Shown: positions 45,526 through 54,355 of the stretch, piece by piece
Layout of the letters: each line of letters starts with the position of its first letter
How positions within the stretch are numbered: position 1 is the stretch's first letter
Assembly (NCBI RefSeq): GCF_007096635.1
Contig: NZ_VKAA01000010.1
Coordinates: 124,001 to 188,000 of the forward strand
DNA from: Mycolicibacterium sp. 018/SC-01/001
GTDB taxonomy: Bacteria; Actinomycetota; Actinomycetes; Mycobacteriales; Mycobacteriaceae
Reading direction: 5' to 3'
Length of the DNA stretch: 64,000 bases
Position numbers and translations under genes: made by a program
Notes under the pieces: model-generated
The model's database searches: none
What the model was told of the DNA's origin: nothing
Seen by the model: the letters and a program-made list of their open reading frames with translations, nothing else

Positions 45526-46263
45526 CTAGCCAGGCGACCTGACCTCCTCGGGCTGCAGCCACTCGGTGGGCCGTAGCAGCACGACCTCGGGCAGGATGCA
45601 CGCCGCCGACAGGCGCGTCGTCATCCGCACGACCTCGGCGGCATCGCGCGGCGTGATCATCGTCGACGCCTCGATGGCGTCGCGGTAGGGGTCCGCCATC
45701 GCCGTGTCCACCAGGCCCGGGCAGATCGCGGTGGCCTTGATCCCCGACGTGGCGAGCTCGTCGTGCAGGGACTCGGTGAACCCGATGACGGCGGCCTTGG
45801 TCGCCGAGTACGACGACAGCGTGGCCTCGCCGCGCTTACCCGCATTCGACGCCGTGTTCACGATCTGCGCCCAACCGCGCTGGCGTACAGCCTCTTTCAA
45901 CAGCGGCAGACACTTGGCGGTCAGCAGCACCACCGCGCGGACGTTGACGGCCAGCTGGGCGTCGAGGAAATCCGCGGTGATGTCGGCGACTGCGCGGTTC
46001 CCGGCGATCCCGGCATTGTTCACCAGCAGGTCGAGCGACCCGTACCGATCGGCGTGGGACGCGACCAGCTCGTCGAGGAACGATTCTTCGGCCAGCGATC
46101 CGGCGATGGTGTGAACGGCGGACCCGCCGAGCGAGGCGGCCGCCACATCCAGCTTGGCCGAATCGCGACCGACCAGCGTCAGTGCGAAACCCTCCTCGTG
46201 CAGGGCCGCCGCGATCGCCGCTCCGATACCGCCCGACGCCCCGGTCACCAGGGCACTGCGCAT
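45526..46263 (-). CDS. Classical short-chain dehydrogenase/reductase
   Basis: A 245-residue SDR with TGASGGIGAAIA at about 7-18, VNNAGIAG near 86, the catalytic Ser in NTASNAGKRG, and YSATKAA holding Tyr and Lys. The C-terminal VLLRPTEWLQPEE matches a group of mycobacterial NAD(P)-dependent reductases. It should reduce or oxidise a carbonyl on a small or lipid substrate. The ATG at 46263 overlaps nothing; it is divergent from the DUF2630 gene with 43 bp between. Confidence 0.92.
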   Translation of the reverse strand: MRSALVTGASGGIGAAIAAALHEEGFALTLVGRDSAKLDVAAASLGGSAVHTIAGSLAEESFLDELVASHADRYGSLDLLVNNAGIAGNRAVADITADFLDAQLAVNVRAVVLLTAKCLPLLKEAVRQRGWAQIVNTASNAGKRGEATLSSYSATKAAVIGFTESLHDELATSGIKATAICPGLVDTAMADPYRDAIEASTMITPRDAAEVVRMTTRLSAACILPEVVLLRPTEWLQPEEVRSPG

Positions 46264-46306
46264 GGTCACCGATCCATTAGATCGCGCCGGGGGGCAGACT
46301 GTAGGC

Positions 46307-46555
46307 GTGCCGAACGACGAAGACATCCTCGCCCAGGTGAACCAGCTCGTAGCCGAGGAGAAGGAACTGCGCTCCAAGCTGCAGCATCACGAGATCGACG
46401 AGTCCGAAGAACACCAGCGGTTGCGCGCCGTGGAGGTCCAGCTGGACCAGTGCTGGGATCTGCTGCGCCAGCGGCGGGCTCTGCGCGAGACCGGTGGTGA
46501 CCCGACCGCTGCCCAGGTGCGCCCGGCCGACGAGGTCGAGGGCTACCTGAACTGA
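46307..46555 (+). CDS. DUF2630 family protein
   Basis: An 82-residue highly charged helical protein, NDEDILAQVNQLVAEEKELR followed by a second helix EEHQRLRAVEVQLDQCWDLLRQRRALRE, and a short acidic tail ending VEGYLN. This matches DUF2630 (Rv0898c). The GTG at 46307 starts the conserved helix. Function unknown; the paired helices suggest a coiled-coil hairpin. The stop codon TGA sits inside the CTG start of the next gene, so the two are coupled. Confidence 0.88.
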   Translation: MPNDEDILAQVNQLVAEEKELRSKLQHHEIDESEEHQRLRAVEVQLDQCWDLLRQRRALRETGGDPTAAQVRPADEVEGYLN

Positions 46556-48117
46556 GCGCCGGCACGGACTCCCGCACCGACGTCGTCATCGTCGGCGGCG
46601 GGCACAACGGCCTCGTCGCCGCGGGCTACCTCGCCCGGGCCGGCCGGCGGGTGCGGCTGCTGGAGCGGCTCGACCACGTCGGCGGCGCCGCGGTGTCGGC
46701 CTACGCCTTCGACGGCGTCGACGCGCGCCTGTCGCGCTACTCCTATTTGGTGAGCCTGCTGCCGCAGCGCATCATCGACGACCTCGGACTGCGTGTGCGT
46801 CTCGTGCGGCGCCGCTGGTCGTCCTACACGCCCGATCCGGGCACCGGCGGCCGCACCGGGTTGCTGGTCGGCCCGTCCTCGACGTTCGGCGCGGTCGGCG
46901 CCGCGGACGACGAAGCGGCTTTCGACGACTTCTACCGGCGCTGCCGCACCGTGACGTCGCGGGTGTGGCCGACGCTGACCGAACCGCTGCAGACCCGCTC
47001 GGAGGTGCGCCGGGATGTGGTGAGCGCCGGCTCCGACGCGGACTGGGGGTGGCGGGCGCTGTTCGAGGAGCCGATCGGCGGGGCGATCACCTCCGCTGTG
47101 CGCAGCGACCTCGTCCGCGGCGTGATGGCCACCGACGCGCTGATCGGAACCTTTGCGGCACTGCAGGATTCGACGTTGCAGCAGAACGTGTGCTTTCTGT
47201 ACCACCTGATCGGCGGCGGTACAGGCGACTGGGACGTGCCTGTCGGCGGGATGGGCGCGGTCAGCGGCGCCCTGGCGGCGGCGGCCGCGGGCTTCGGCGC
47301 CGACATTCTCACGGGGGCCGAGGTCGAATCGATCACTCCCGACGGTGAGGTGTGTTTCCGGCGCGACGGCGTGGAGCACCGCGTCGTCGCAGATCATGTC
47401 CTGGCCAATGTCACGCCGACGGTGCTGGCCCGGTTGCTCGGCGAGGACCCGCCGGCCGCCGCGCCCGGTGCGCAGGTGAAGGTGAACCTGATGCTGCGGC
47501 GACTCCCCCGCCTGCGCGACGACTCCGTCACGGCCGAACAGGCCTTCGGCGGCACCTTTCACATCAACGAGACCTACAGCCAGCTCGAGTCGGCCTACCG
47601 GCAGGCATCCGATGGCGTTGTGCCGGAACCACTCCCGTGTGAGATCTACTGCCACTCGCTGGCGGATCCGACGATCCTGTCGGACGCGCTGCGCGATTCG
47701 GGCGCGCAGACGCTGACCGTCTTCGGGCTGCACACCCCGCACCACCTGACCGCCACGGCCAGCCCCGGCCGGCTGCGCGACACGCTCACCTCCGCGGTGC
47801 TGACATCGTTGAACTCGGTTCTCGCCGAACCGATCCAGGACGTCTTGATGGAGGATGCGGCAGGGCGGTTGTGCATCGAGACCAAGACGACCGCTGACCT
47901 CGACGATGCCCTGGGCATGACGGGAGGGCACATCTTCCACGGCGCGCTGTCGTGGCCGTTCGCCGAGGACGACGAGCCCCTGGCGACGCCGGCGCAGCGC
48001 TGGGGCGTGGCGACCCGTCATGAGCGAATCCTGTTGTGCGGATCGGGAGCTCGCCGCGGCGGCGCGGTCTCGGGTATCGGCGGGCACAACGCGGCGATGG
48101 CCGTACTGGGCCGCTAG
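46552..48117 (+). CDS. Phytoene-dehydrogenase-like FAD oxidoreductase, probable CTG start
   Basis: A 521-residue FAD flavoprotein related to CrtI-type desaturases and Rv0897c. The dinucleotide-binding loop VVIVGGGHNGLVAAGYLARAG is essential and lies upstream of the first ATG/GTG/TTG in this frame: the only such codon, a GTG at 46651, would cut the loop away. The frame is stopped at 46498. A CTG at 46552, overlapping the DUF2630 stop, is the best start candidate. Further blocks are ALSRYSYL-like ARLSRYSYLV, TGDWDVPVGGMGAVS and GGHIFHGALSWPFAEDDEP. The substrate is unknown. Confidence 0.85.
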   Translation: MSAGTDSRTDVVIVGGGHNGLVAAGYLARAGRRVRLLERLDHVGGAAVSAYAFDGVDARLSRYSYLVSLLPQRIIDDLGLRVRLVRRRWSSYTPDPGTGGRTGLLVGPSSTFGAVGAADDEAAFDDFYRRCRTVTSRVWPTLTEPLQTRSEVRRDVVSAGSDADWGWRALFEEPIGGAITSAVRSDLVRGVMATDALIGTFAALQDSTLQQNVCFLYHLIGGGTGDWDVPVGGMGAVSGALAAAAAGFGADILTGAEVESITPDGEVCFRRDGVEHRVVADHVLANVTPTVLARLLGEDPPAAAPGAQVKVNLMLRRLPRLRDDSVTAEQAFGGTFHINETYSQLESAYRQASDGVVPEPLPCEIYCHSLADPTILSDALRDSGAQTLTVFGLHTPHHLTATASPGRLRDTLTSAVLTSLNSVLAEPIQDVLMEDAAGRLCIETKTTADLDDALGMTGGHIFHGALSWPFAEDDEPLATPAQRWGVATRHERILLCGSGARRGGAVSGIGGHNAAMAVLGR

Positions 48118-48137
48118 GTCAGATTCTGGGGCGACGA

Positions 48138-48186
48138 ATCCACGTTCTGTAGACGTTCACTCGCACGTTCGGTACAAAACGTGGAT
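48138..48186. terminator. Stem-loop between convergent oxidoreductase and MarR genes
   Basis: Arms 48138-48151 and 48173-48186 pair at 13 of 14 bases (ATCCACGTTCTGTA with TACAAAACGTGGAT), loop 21 bases. It lies between two convergent stop codons at 48117 and 48201, so it can stop both transcripts. There is no T-run. Confidence 0.6.
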
Positions 48187-48200
48187 CTGGCGGGGTCGCG

Positions 48201-48620
48201 TCAGCGGGCTGCGAGCTTGTCCAGCAGCGTTCGCAGCGTGGCGAGCTCGGCGGCGTCCAGCCCCGTCAGCATCGGCGGCGCCGGGTCTCGGACGTCGTCG
48301 ATCGCACGCACCAGCTCGCGCCCCGCATCGGTCAGCGACACCACTTTGCAGCGGCGGTTGTGCGGATCGGTCTCGCGGACCACGAGTCCGCGCTGCTCCA
48401 GGTCGTTGATCGCGACCGTTGCCGCAGGTGCGTCGATCGTGGCGGCGGCGGCGATGGCCTTCACCGTCATCGGAGTCCGGCGCAGACGCATCAGGATCCG
48501 AACACGGCTGAACGGGAGCCCGGAGCGATCCACGACCAGCCGCTTCCAGCCGTCGAGGTTGTCCATCACCAGTGCGGACATGTCCCGCCACACCCCGTCG
48601 GCCATCGTCTCACCGGACAT
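48201..48620 (-). CDS. MarR family transcriptional regulator
   Basis: A 139-residue winged-helix regulator: WKRLVVDRSGLPFSRVRILMRL, the recognition region MTVKAIAAAATIDAPAATVAINDLEQRGLVVRETDPHNRR, and the dimerising tail RTLLDKLAAR. The wing strip VRETDPHNRRCKVVSLTDAG is classic MarR. The start is either ATG 48620 (overlapping the MFS stop by 11 bp) or ATG 48605. It lies immediately downstream of the MFS exporter gene in the same operon and probably represses it through the dyad over the MFS start. Confidence 0.9.
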   Translation of the reverse strand: MSGETMADGVWRDMSALVMDNLDGWKRLVVDRSGLPFSRVRILMRLRRTPMTVKAIAAAATIDAPAATVAINDLEQRGLVVRETDPHNRRCKVVSLTDAGRELVRAIDDVRDPAPPMLTGLDAAELATLRTLLDKLAAR

Positions 48621-50064
48621 GAGCACCCACCGGGCTCGGCGTACCGGCGATCAGCGGTGCCAGCCGTTCGGCGGACCGATGCGCGCGCTGCGAGGTGGAG
48701 TACACGCCCAGGGCCAGGATCACGACACCCAGTGCGACACAGACGAGCCACAGCGGACGGGCGGCCGTCGCGAAGTCCGTGCCGCCCATCGTGATCGCCG
48801 AGCCGGCGACCGAACCGCACAGCGCCACACCGATACTGACGCCGACCTGCCGACTCGTCGACGTCACCGCCGAGGCGGCACCGGCGCGATCCAGCGGCAT
48901 TCCGCCGACCGCGGCATTGGTGATCGGCGCGTTGACCATCGCGAACCCGATACCGAACACCGCGAACACGATCAGCATCCACCACACCGGGGTGTTCGCC
49001 CGCAGGAAGGTCAGCATCGTCGCGGCTGCGACGATCATCGTCCCGGCGATCACCAGGGACGGGCGGGCGCCGTAGCGGCCGACCAGGCGACCGGACAGCG
49101 GCGAGAAGATCAGCGCGCCGATGGCGATGGGCAGGTATATCAGACCGGTGTGCATCGCCGAGAATCCGCGCTCGCCCTGCAGGTACAGCGACATCATGAA
49201 CAGGAATGCACCCCAGGCGGAGAACGCGCTGACCGCCGAGATCGTGGCGGAACTGAACGGGATGCTGCGGAAGAAGCGCAGGTCCAGGAACGGGTCCTCC
49301 CGCCGCGACTCGTAACGCAGGAATGCGGTCAGGGCCAGGACCGCGATGACGGCGATGGCGATGACGCGATGATGGGTCCACCCCAGGACCGGGCCCTCGA
49401 TCAGGGTGTAGACGATGCCGAACAACGTGAGCACGGCCAGCAGCTGCCCGATCGGGTCGACGTTGCGCATGGTCGCCGACTTGGTCTCGGGCACGAAGAT
49501 CGCGGTGAGAACGAGGGCCGCGGCACAGATCGGCAGATTGATCCAGAAGACCGAGCGCCAGCCGACCGTCTCGATCAGCAGACCGCCGACGATCGGGCCG
49601 GCCGCCATCGAGATGCCGGTCACTCCGCCCCAGATGCCCAGGGCTCGGGCCCGCTCCTGGGGTTTGACGAAGATCTGCGAAATGATGGACAGCGCAACAG
49701 GATTCATCATCGAGCCGCCGATCCCCTGCAGGAAGCGGGCGCCGATCAGCGCGTCGATGCTGGGTGCGAGGCTGCACGCCAGCGAGCCCAGCGCGAACAG
49801 CGTCAGCCCGATCTGGAACACGCGCCGACGGCCGAACCGATCCCCGGTGGCTCCCGACAGCATCAGCAGCGAGGCCAGCACCAGCGTGTAGACGTCGAGT
49901 ACCCACTGCATCTGCGACGGCGATGCCGACAGATCCGTGCGGATGGCCGGGATCGCGACGTTGACGATCGTGGCGTCCATCGAGACGATCAGCAGGCTCA
50001 GGCAGCATGACACCAGAACGATCACCTTGCGCCGCTGCGTCAGCGTGCCGACAGTTTCATTCAC
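48610..50064 (-). CDS. MFS drug-efflux transporter (DHA2, 14 helices)
   Basis: A 484-residue multidrug exporter of the DHA2 group with about 14 helices. The first has SMDATIVNVAIPAI, then SGATGDRFGRRRVFQIGL between helices 2 and 3, ARFLQGIGGSMMNPVALSII, and the antiporter motif GPIVGGLL. The GTG at 50064 is the start, embedded in a nested inverted repeat. It ends inside the MarR gene by 11 bp. It is likely induced when MarR releases its operator on binding a substrate compound. Confidence 0.92.
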   Translation of the reverse strand: MNETVGTLTQRRKVIVLVSCCLSLLIVSMDATIVNVAIPAIRTDLSASPSQMQWVLDVYTLVLASLLMLSGATGDRFGRRRVFQIGLTLFALGSLACSLAPSIDALIGARFLQGIGGSMMNPVALSIISQIFVKPQERARALGIWGGVTGISMAAGPIVGGLLIETVGWRSVFWINLPICAAALVLTAIFVPETKSATMRNVDPIGQLLAVLTLFGIVYTLIEGPVLGWTHHRVIAIAVIAVLALTAFLRYESRREDPFLDLRFFRSIPFSSATISAVSAFSAWGAFLFMMSLYLQGERGFSAMHTGLIYLPIAIGALIFSPLSGRLVGRYGARPSLVIAGTMIVAAATMLTFLRANTPVWWMLIVFAVFGIGFAMVNAPITNAAVGGMPLDRAGAASAVTSTSRQVGVSIGVALCGSVAGSAITMGGTDFATAARPLWLVCVALGVVILALGVYSTSQRAHRSAERLAPLIAGTPSPVGAHVR

Positions 50065-50091
50065 ACAACGATTGTGAAACTACAACTGTCG
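50049..50091. promoter_or_regulatory. Nested dyad over the MFS start codon (probable MarR operator)
   Basis: Three nested dyads sit in 43 bp over the MFS start codon: CGACAGTT/AACTGTCG at 50049-50056 and 50084-50091; AGTTTCA/TGAAACT at 50053-50059 and 50075-50081; TTCACA/TGTGAA at 50060-50065 and 50073-50078. Repressor binding here would block both transcription and translation initiation of the exporter. The MarR encoded next is the obvious candidate. Confidence 0.65.
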
Positions 50092-50152
50092 CGTGGGCAA
50101 GCCAGATCCGGTGACGAATTCGACATAATGGCGAAGATCACTCGCCTTTTGG

Positions 50153-50174
50153 CGCCCGAACGTCGGTTTGGGCG
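50153..50174 (-). terminator. Weak stem-loop downstream of gltA2
   Basis: CGCCCGAA pairs with TTTGGGCG at 7 of 8 positions around a 6-base loop, starting 17 bp past the gltA2 stop on the minus strand. It is followed on that strand by CCAAAAGG without a T-run. A possible terminator, weakly supported. Confidence 0.3.
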
Positions 50175-50190
50175 AAAGGGGGCCGACGGG

Positions 50191-51495
50191 CTAGCGGGCG
50201 GCGAGGTCGGAGTAGTCGCGCTCGGTGTAGCCGGTGTAGATCTGGCGCGGACGGCCGATCTTGTTCGGCTCGCCGTGCATCTCCCGCCAGTGCGCGATCC
50301 AGCCGGGCAGCCGGCCGAGCGCGAACAGCACGGTGAACATCCGCGTCGGGAAGCCCATCGCCCGGTAGATCACGCCGGTGTAGTAGTCGACGTTCGGGTA
50401 GAGCTTGCGCTCGATGAAGAAGTCGTCGGTGAGCGCGATCTCCTCGAGTTCCTTGGCGATGTCGAGCAGCTCGTCCTGTACGCCGATCTTGCCCAGGATC
50501 TTGTCGGCCTGCTCCTTGACGATGCGGGCGCGCGGGTCGTAGTTCTTGTAGACCCGGTGACCGAAGCCCATCAGCTTCACGCCCTCTTCGCGGTTCTTGA
50601 CCTTCTTCACGAACGTCGCGACGTCGTCGTCACCCTTCTGGATCTTCGTCAGCATCTCCAGCACGGCCTGGTTGGCGCCGCCGTGCAGCGGCCCCCACAG
50701 CGCATTGATGCCGCCGGAGATCGACGTGAAAAGGTTGGCCTGCGAGGAGCCGACCAGGCGCACGGTCGAGGTGGAGCAGTTCTGTTCGTGGTCGGCGTGC
50801 AGGATGAACAGCATGTCGAGCGCGCGCACGATCTCGGGGTCGACCTCGTAGGGCTCGGCGGGGAACCCGAACGTCATCCGGAGGAAGTTCTCGACCAGCG
50901 TCAGCGAGTTGTCCGGGTACAGGAACGGCTGACCCTCGGACTTCTTGTAGGCGTAGGCCGCGATCGTGGGGAGCTTCGCCAGCAACCGGATGGTCGACAG
51001 TTCCACCTGCTCCGGCTTGAACGGGTCCAATGAATCCGGGTAGTAGGCGCTCAGTGCGTTCACCGCGCTGGAGAGCACCGGCATCGGGTGGGCGTCGCGG
51101 GGGAAGCCGTCGAAGAACCGCTTGAGGTCCTCGTGCAGCAGCGTGTGCCGCTGGATCTGGGTGGTGAACTTCTCCAGCTGGTCGGCGGTGGGGAGTTCGC
51201 CGTACAGCAGCAGGTAGCTGACCTCGATGAAGTTGGACTTCTCGGCGAGCTGCTCGATCGGATAGCCGCGGTAGCGCAGGATGCCGGCATCGCCGTCGAT
51301 GTAGGTGATCGCACTCTTCGTCGAGGAGGTGTTGACGAAGCCGCCGTCGAATGTGGTGTATCCGGTCTTTGCCAGCAGTGACCCGAGCGCGATGCCGTCG
51401 GCACCCTCGGTCGCTTTGACGATGTCGAGTTCCAGCTCCCCGCCGGGGTAGGACAGGGTGGCGTGCTCTTTCCCGGCTTCGGCGTGATCGGCCAC
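50191..51495 (-). CDS. gltA2: GltA2, principal citrate synthase
   Basis: A 434-residue type I (hexameric-like) citrate synthase of the Krebs cycle: condenses acetyl-CoA with oxaloacetate. The two conserved His are in FILHADHEQNCSTSTVR and GPLHGGAN; the Asp is in YPNVDYYTGVIYRAMGFP. GFGHRVYKNYDPRA is the third block. Length equals M. tuberculosis GltA2 (about 431). The ATG at 51495 begins MADHAEAGKEHATLSYPGG, as in mycobacterial homologues. A second, shorter citrate synthase (citA) lies 3 kb away on the other strand. Confidence 0.95.
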   Translation of the reverse strand: MADHAEAGKEHATLSYPGGELELDIVKATEGADGIALGSLLAKTGYTTFDGGFVNTSSTKSAITYIDGDAGILRYRGYPIEQLAEKSNFIEVSYLLLYGELPTADQLEKFTTQIQRHTLLHEDLKRFFDGFPRDAHPMPVLSSAVNALSAYYPDSLDPFKPEQVELSTIRLLAKLPTIAAYAYKKSEGQPFLYPDNSLTLVENFLRMTFGFPAEPYEVDPEIVRALDMLFILHADHEQNCSTSTVRLVGSSQANLFTSISGGINALWGPLHGGANQAVLEMLTKIQKGDDDVATFVKKVKNREEGVKLMGFGHRVYKNYDPRARIVKEQADKILGKIGVQDELLDIAKELEEIALTDDFFIERKLYPNVDYYTGVIYRAMGFPTRMFTVLFALGRLPGWIAHWREMHGEPNKIGRPRQIYTGYTERDYSDLAAR

Positions 51496-51531
51496 TGGGA
51501 TCCCTTCGGGTCGGTTCTAACGGGAAACGCG

Positions 51532-51555
51532 AGGTCTGACTGCAGGTCTGACTAC
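51532..51555. repeat. 12-bp direct repeat in the gltA2 promoter region
   Basis: Two head-to-tail 12-base units, AGGTCTGACTGC and AGGTCTGACTAC, differ at one base and lie 37-60 bp upstream of the gltA2 start codon. The one-turn-plus spacing (12 bp) would place half-sites on about the same DNA face. A regulator-binding or promoter duplication is possible. Confidence 0.5.
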
Positions 51556-51629
51556 AGAAGGTAGTCGCATTCCCACGAGGGCGCCCGCGGGGGTCGCCGA
51601 CATCCGGTCACATTGGCATCATGCGTGAC

Positions 51630-52280
51630 TCAGACAGGTTGCCCGAGCCCAGCGAACTCGACCATGAAGTCGTCGCAGACCGACTCGAACGCGGCGATCG
51701 TCTCGTCCACCCCGACGTTGACCAGCGTCGACGGGTGCCGCGTGAGCTCTTGCAGCGCGGTCATCAGGACACCGCCGAACACGGCTGCCATCAGCCTGAC
51801 CCGCCGGTCGTGCACCGGCACTCCCATGCGATCGGCGATCGCGACATCCACCGCGCTGGCGCGGAACTCGACGGCCGCCTGCTGCAGCGTTCCCGACGAC
51901 ACCGTGATCCGCAGGATCTGCATCAGCCGGTACGACGACAGCGCTCCGGCGGGCGCCAGCTTGGTGCTCTGCGCCATCCCGATGTAGGACCGGCGCAGCG
52001 CCTCGAAGTGATTGATCTCCGGTGGCTGGGTGCGCAGCTCGGAGGCCACCCGGTCGAGCACCTCGTCGATCAGCGCGAGCGCGATCGCGTCCTTGGTGGC
52101 GAAGTACCGGCTGAAGGTGCGGGGCGAGACATCGGCGCTCGCGGCGATCTGATCGACGGTCGTCCCGTTGAAACCCTGCCGATCGCACAGCATGACGGCG
52201 GCGTCGATCAGCGTGGCGCGGGTGCGGCGCTTCTTGCGCTCGCGAAGCCCCAGTACGGGCTCCCCCCTGACTTCACCCAC
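51630..52280 (-). CDS. TetR/AcrR family regulator
   Basis: A 216-residue regulator. The HTH at about 13-62 is preceded by a basic stretch RERKKRRTRATLIDAAVMLC and contains VDQIAASADVSPRTFSRYFATKD; the F-SRYF end is the Mycobacterium TetR type. The effector domain ends DDFMVEFAGLGQPV. The GTG at 52280 precedes the basic lead; the longer frame is a shadow. It follows an EntS-type MFS gene 79 bp upstream on the same strand and may regulate it. Confidence 0.9.
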   Translation of the reverse strand: MGEVRGEPVLGLRERKKRRTRATLIDAAVMLCDRQGFNGTTVDQIAASADVSPRTFSRYFATKDAIALALIDEVLDRVASELRTQPPEINHFEALRRSYIGMAQSTKLAPAGALSSYRLMQILRITVSSGTLQQAAVEFRASAVDVAIADRMGVPVHDRRVRLMAAVFGGVLMTALQELTRHPSTLVNVGVDETIAAFESVCDDFMVEFAGLGQPV

Positions 52281-52359
52281 GGTGACCGATGCTAGTGGGC
52301 GGCGAGGTGTCGCGAGGGCAGTTCTGACGAGCAGGTGGACCAGCGGTGACCAGCCGGTG

Positions 52360-53631
52360 TCACCGCACCCCGGCCACCCGGTAGCGGACGAACGCGGGCA
52401 CCGCCAGGGCCGCCACCACCACGCCGAGCACCACCAGCACCCCGCCTCCCGCGGCGGCCACCGTCGTGCCGACAGCAGCCGCGGCCGCACCGTGTGCGGC
52501 ATCGGCCAGCCGGGGACCGCCGGCGACGACGACCGTGAACACCCCCTGCAGGCGCCCGCGCAGCTCGTCGGACGCCGCCTCCTGCAGGATCGTCGACCGG
52601 AACGCCGCCGAGACCATGTCCGCAGCACCGCCGAACGCCAGGCAGGCCAACGCGATCCACAGCATCACGCCCGCCGCGCCGTTCGCCGCCCCGGCGGCCA
52701 CGCCGAACCCGACCATGGCCAGACCCCAGGCCAGGATCGCACCCACCACCGCGAGTCCCTGCCGCCGGATGCGGGGCAACCAGCCGGAGAACACGCCGCC
52801 GAGCACGGCGCCCACCGACATCGCAGCCGCCAGCAGTGCCATCGTCGTGCCGCCCTCGACGGGACCGCCGAAGCTCTGGTGGGCCATCTGCGGGAACAGT
52901 GCCCGCGGCATGCCGAAGATCATCGCGATCAGATCCACGACGAACGACATCAGCACGACACGGTTGCCGGCGAGATAGCGGAACCCGTCGAGCACCGAAC
53001 GCAGACCGTAGCCGGGGGCACCGTCACCGGTCAGCAACGGCGGCATCGGGGCCAACCTGATCGTCGCCCACACCGGGGCAAGGCAGGTCAGCGCGTCGAT
53101 CAGATAGAGCGTCGACAGGTCGACCCAGTGCAGCAGCACACCAGCGAGCAGCGGGCCGGCGATCGCCCCGAACTGCATCACCGTCATGTTCAGCGCGTTC
53201 GCCGCGGGCAACTGACTCAGCGGCAGCATGCGCGGGATCGCCGCCGACCGGGTCGGCGAGTTCACCGCGAAGAACGCCTGCTGCACGGACAGCAGGCTCA
53301 GCACCACCCACACGTTGTTCAGCGCCAGTGCCGCCTGCAGCCACAGCAGCACCGACGCCACCGTCAGCCCGCAGGAGGTGATGATCAGCAGCACCCGCCG
53401 ATCCATGGCGTCGGCCCACGCGCCACCCCACAGCCCGAACACCACCAGCGGCACCAACGCGAACAGACCGGCCAATCCGACGTAGAGCGAGTTCTGCGTG
53501 AGCACGTAGAGCTGGACGGGGACCGCGAAGATCGTCAGGTTCGCGCCGATCACGGTGACGATGCCGGCGGACCACAGCCGCCGGAAGTCCGGGGTCTGCA
53601 GCGGCGTCGTGTCGGCGAAGAGCCGTCCCAC
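52360..53631 (-). CDS. MFS transporter (EntS/MFS_3-like exporter)
   Basis: A 423-residue 12-helix MFS protein. Seen are LQTPDFRRLWSAGIVTVIG, GLWGGAWADAMDRRVLLI between helices 2 and 3, NSPTRSAAIPRMLPLSQLPAAN with the conserved Pro-Arg, and FRSTILQEAASDELRGRLQGVF. This sequence pattern is that of the MFS_3 / EntS siderophore-exporter group. The GTG at 53631 shares one base with the stop of pdxH, so both are coupled. Substrate unknown. Confidence 0.9.
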   Translation of the reverse strand: MGRLFADTTPLQTPDFRRLWSAGIVTVIGANLTIFAVPVQLYVLTQNSLYVGLAGLFALVPLVVFGLWGGAWADAMDRRVLLIITSCGLTVASVLLWLQAALALNNVWVVLSLLSVQQAFFAVNSPTRSAAIPRMLPLSQLPAANALNMTVMQFGAIAGPLLAGVLLHWVDLSTLYLIDALTCLAPVWATIRLAPMPPLLTGDGAPGYGLRSVLDGFRYLAGNRVVLMSFVVDLIAMIFGMPRALFPQMAHQSFGGPVEGGTTMALLAAAMSVGAVLGGVFSGWLPRIRRQGLAVVGAILAWGLAMVGFGVAAGAANGAAGVMLWIALACLAFGGAADMVSAAFRSTILQEAASDELRGRLQGVFTVVVAGGPRLADAAHGAAAAAVGTTVAAAGGGVLVVLGVVVAALAVPAFVRYRVAGVR

Positions 53632-54287
53632 TACGGTTGGAGGCGTTCGATGCGACCCTGATGAACGCGAATCCTGTTGTGCAGCCGGTTCTCCCGGCCC
53701 TGCCAGAACTCGATCTCATCGGGGGCGATGACGTAACCGCCCCAGTGCGGCGGGACCGGCACCGTCTCGGCGTCGGCGAAGCGCTCGGTCACCTCGGCGA
53801 GCCGGCCGCGCAGCGCCTCACGCGAGGCGATCGGGGTGCTCTGCGCCGAGGCCCAGGCTCCCAGCTGTGAGCCCCGGGGGCGCTCCGCCCAGTAGGCGGC
53901 GGTCTCGGCCTCGGACACCTTGGTCACCGACCCGCGCACGTGGACCTGCCTGCTGAGCGCGTACCAGGGAAACGTCGCCGAGGCGTAGGGCTGCGCGGCG
54001 AGCTGCTCACCCTTGGCCGAGGAGTAGTTGGTGTAGAACGTCAGGCCGGCTGCGGTCACGCTCTTGCACAACACGGTGCGGGTGACGGGTCTTCCCGCGG
54101 CGTCGACCGTGCCGACGACCATCGCATTCGGTTCGACGACCCCGGCCTGCTCCGCATCGGCCAACCAGCTCCGCAGAAGGGCCAGCCAGCCACCGTCGAG
54201 CCAGTCCGCATCGAGGTCGGCGCTGCCGTCCTTCTCCACCGATCCGTACTCCACCCGCATGCGCGCGAGGTGATCCGATGTGCTCAC
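53631..54287 (-). CDS. pdxH: PdxH, pyridoxamine 5'-phosphate oxidase
   Basis: A 218-residue FMN-dependent pyridoxamine/pyridoxine phosphate oxidase that makes PLP. Seen are [62 protein letters not shown] and the C-terminal [28 protein letters not shown], the family signature. Length is normal. The GTG at 54287 is the start. It is divergent from citA with 68 bp between and couples to the MFS gene downstream. PLP would also serve SerC encoded further right. Confidence 0.95.
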   Translation of the reverse strand: MSTSDHLARMRVEYGSVEKDGSADLDADWLDGGWLALLRSWLADAEQAGVVEPNAMVVGTVDAAGRPVTRTVLCKSVTAAGLTFYTNYSSAKGEQLAAQPYASATFPWYALSRQVHVRGSVTKVSEAETAAYWAERPRGSQLGAWASAQSTPIASREALRGRLAEVTERFADAETVPVPPHWGGYVIAPDEIEFWQGRENRLHNRIRVHQGRIERLQP

Positions 54288-54355
54288 GCGATCACGCTAC
54301 GCCCGACAGGCGACTGCCAGTTTCGCCGGCCGCACCTGGTGCGAGAATCACGCCC

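Noticed and set aside
46651..48117. Flavoprotein gene starting at GTG 46651
   Set aside because: This would remove the essential FAD-binding GGGHNG loop, so a start upstream is needed.
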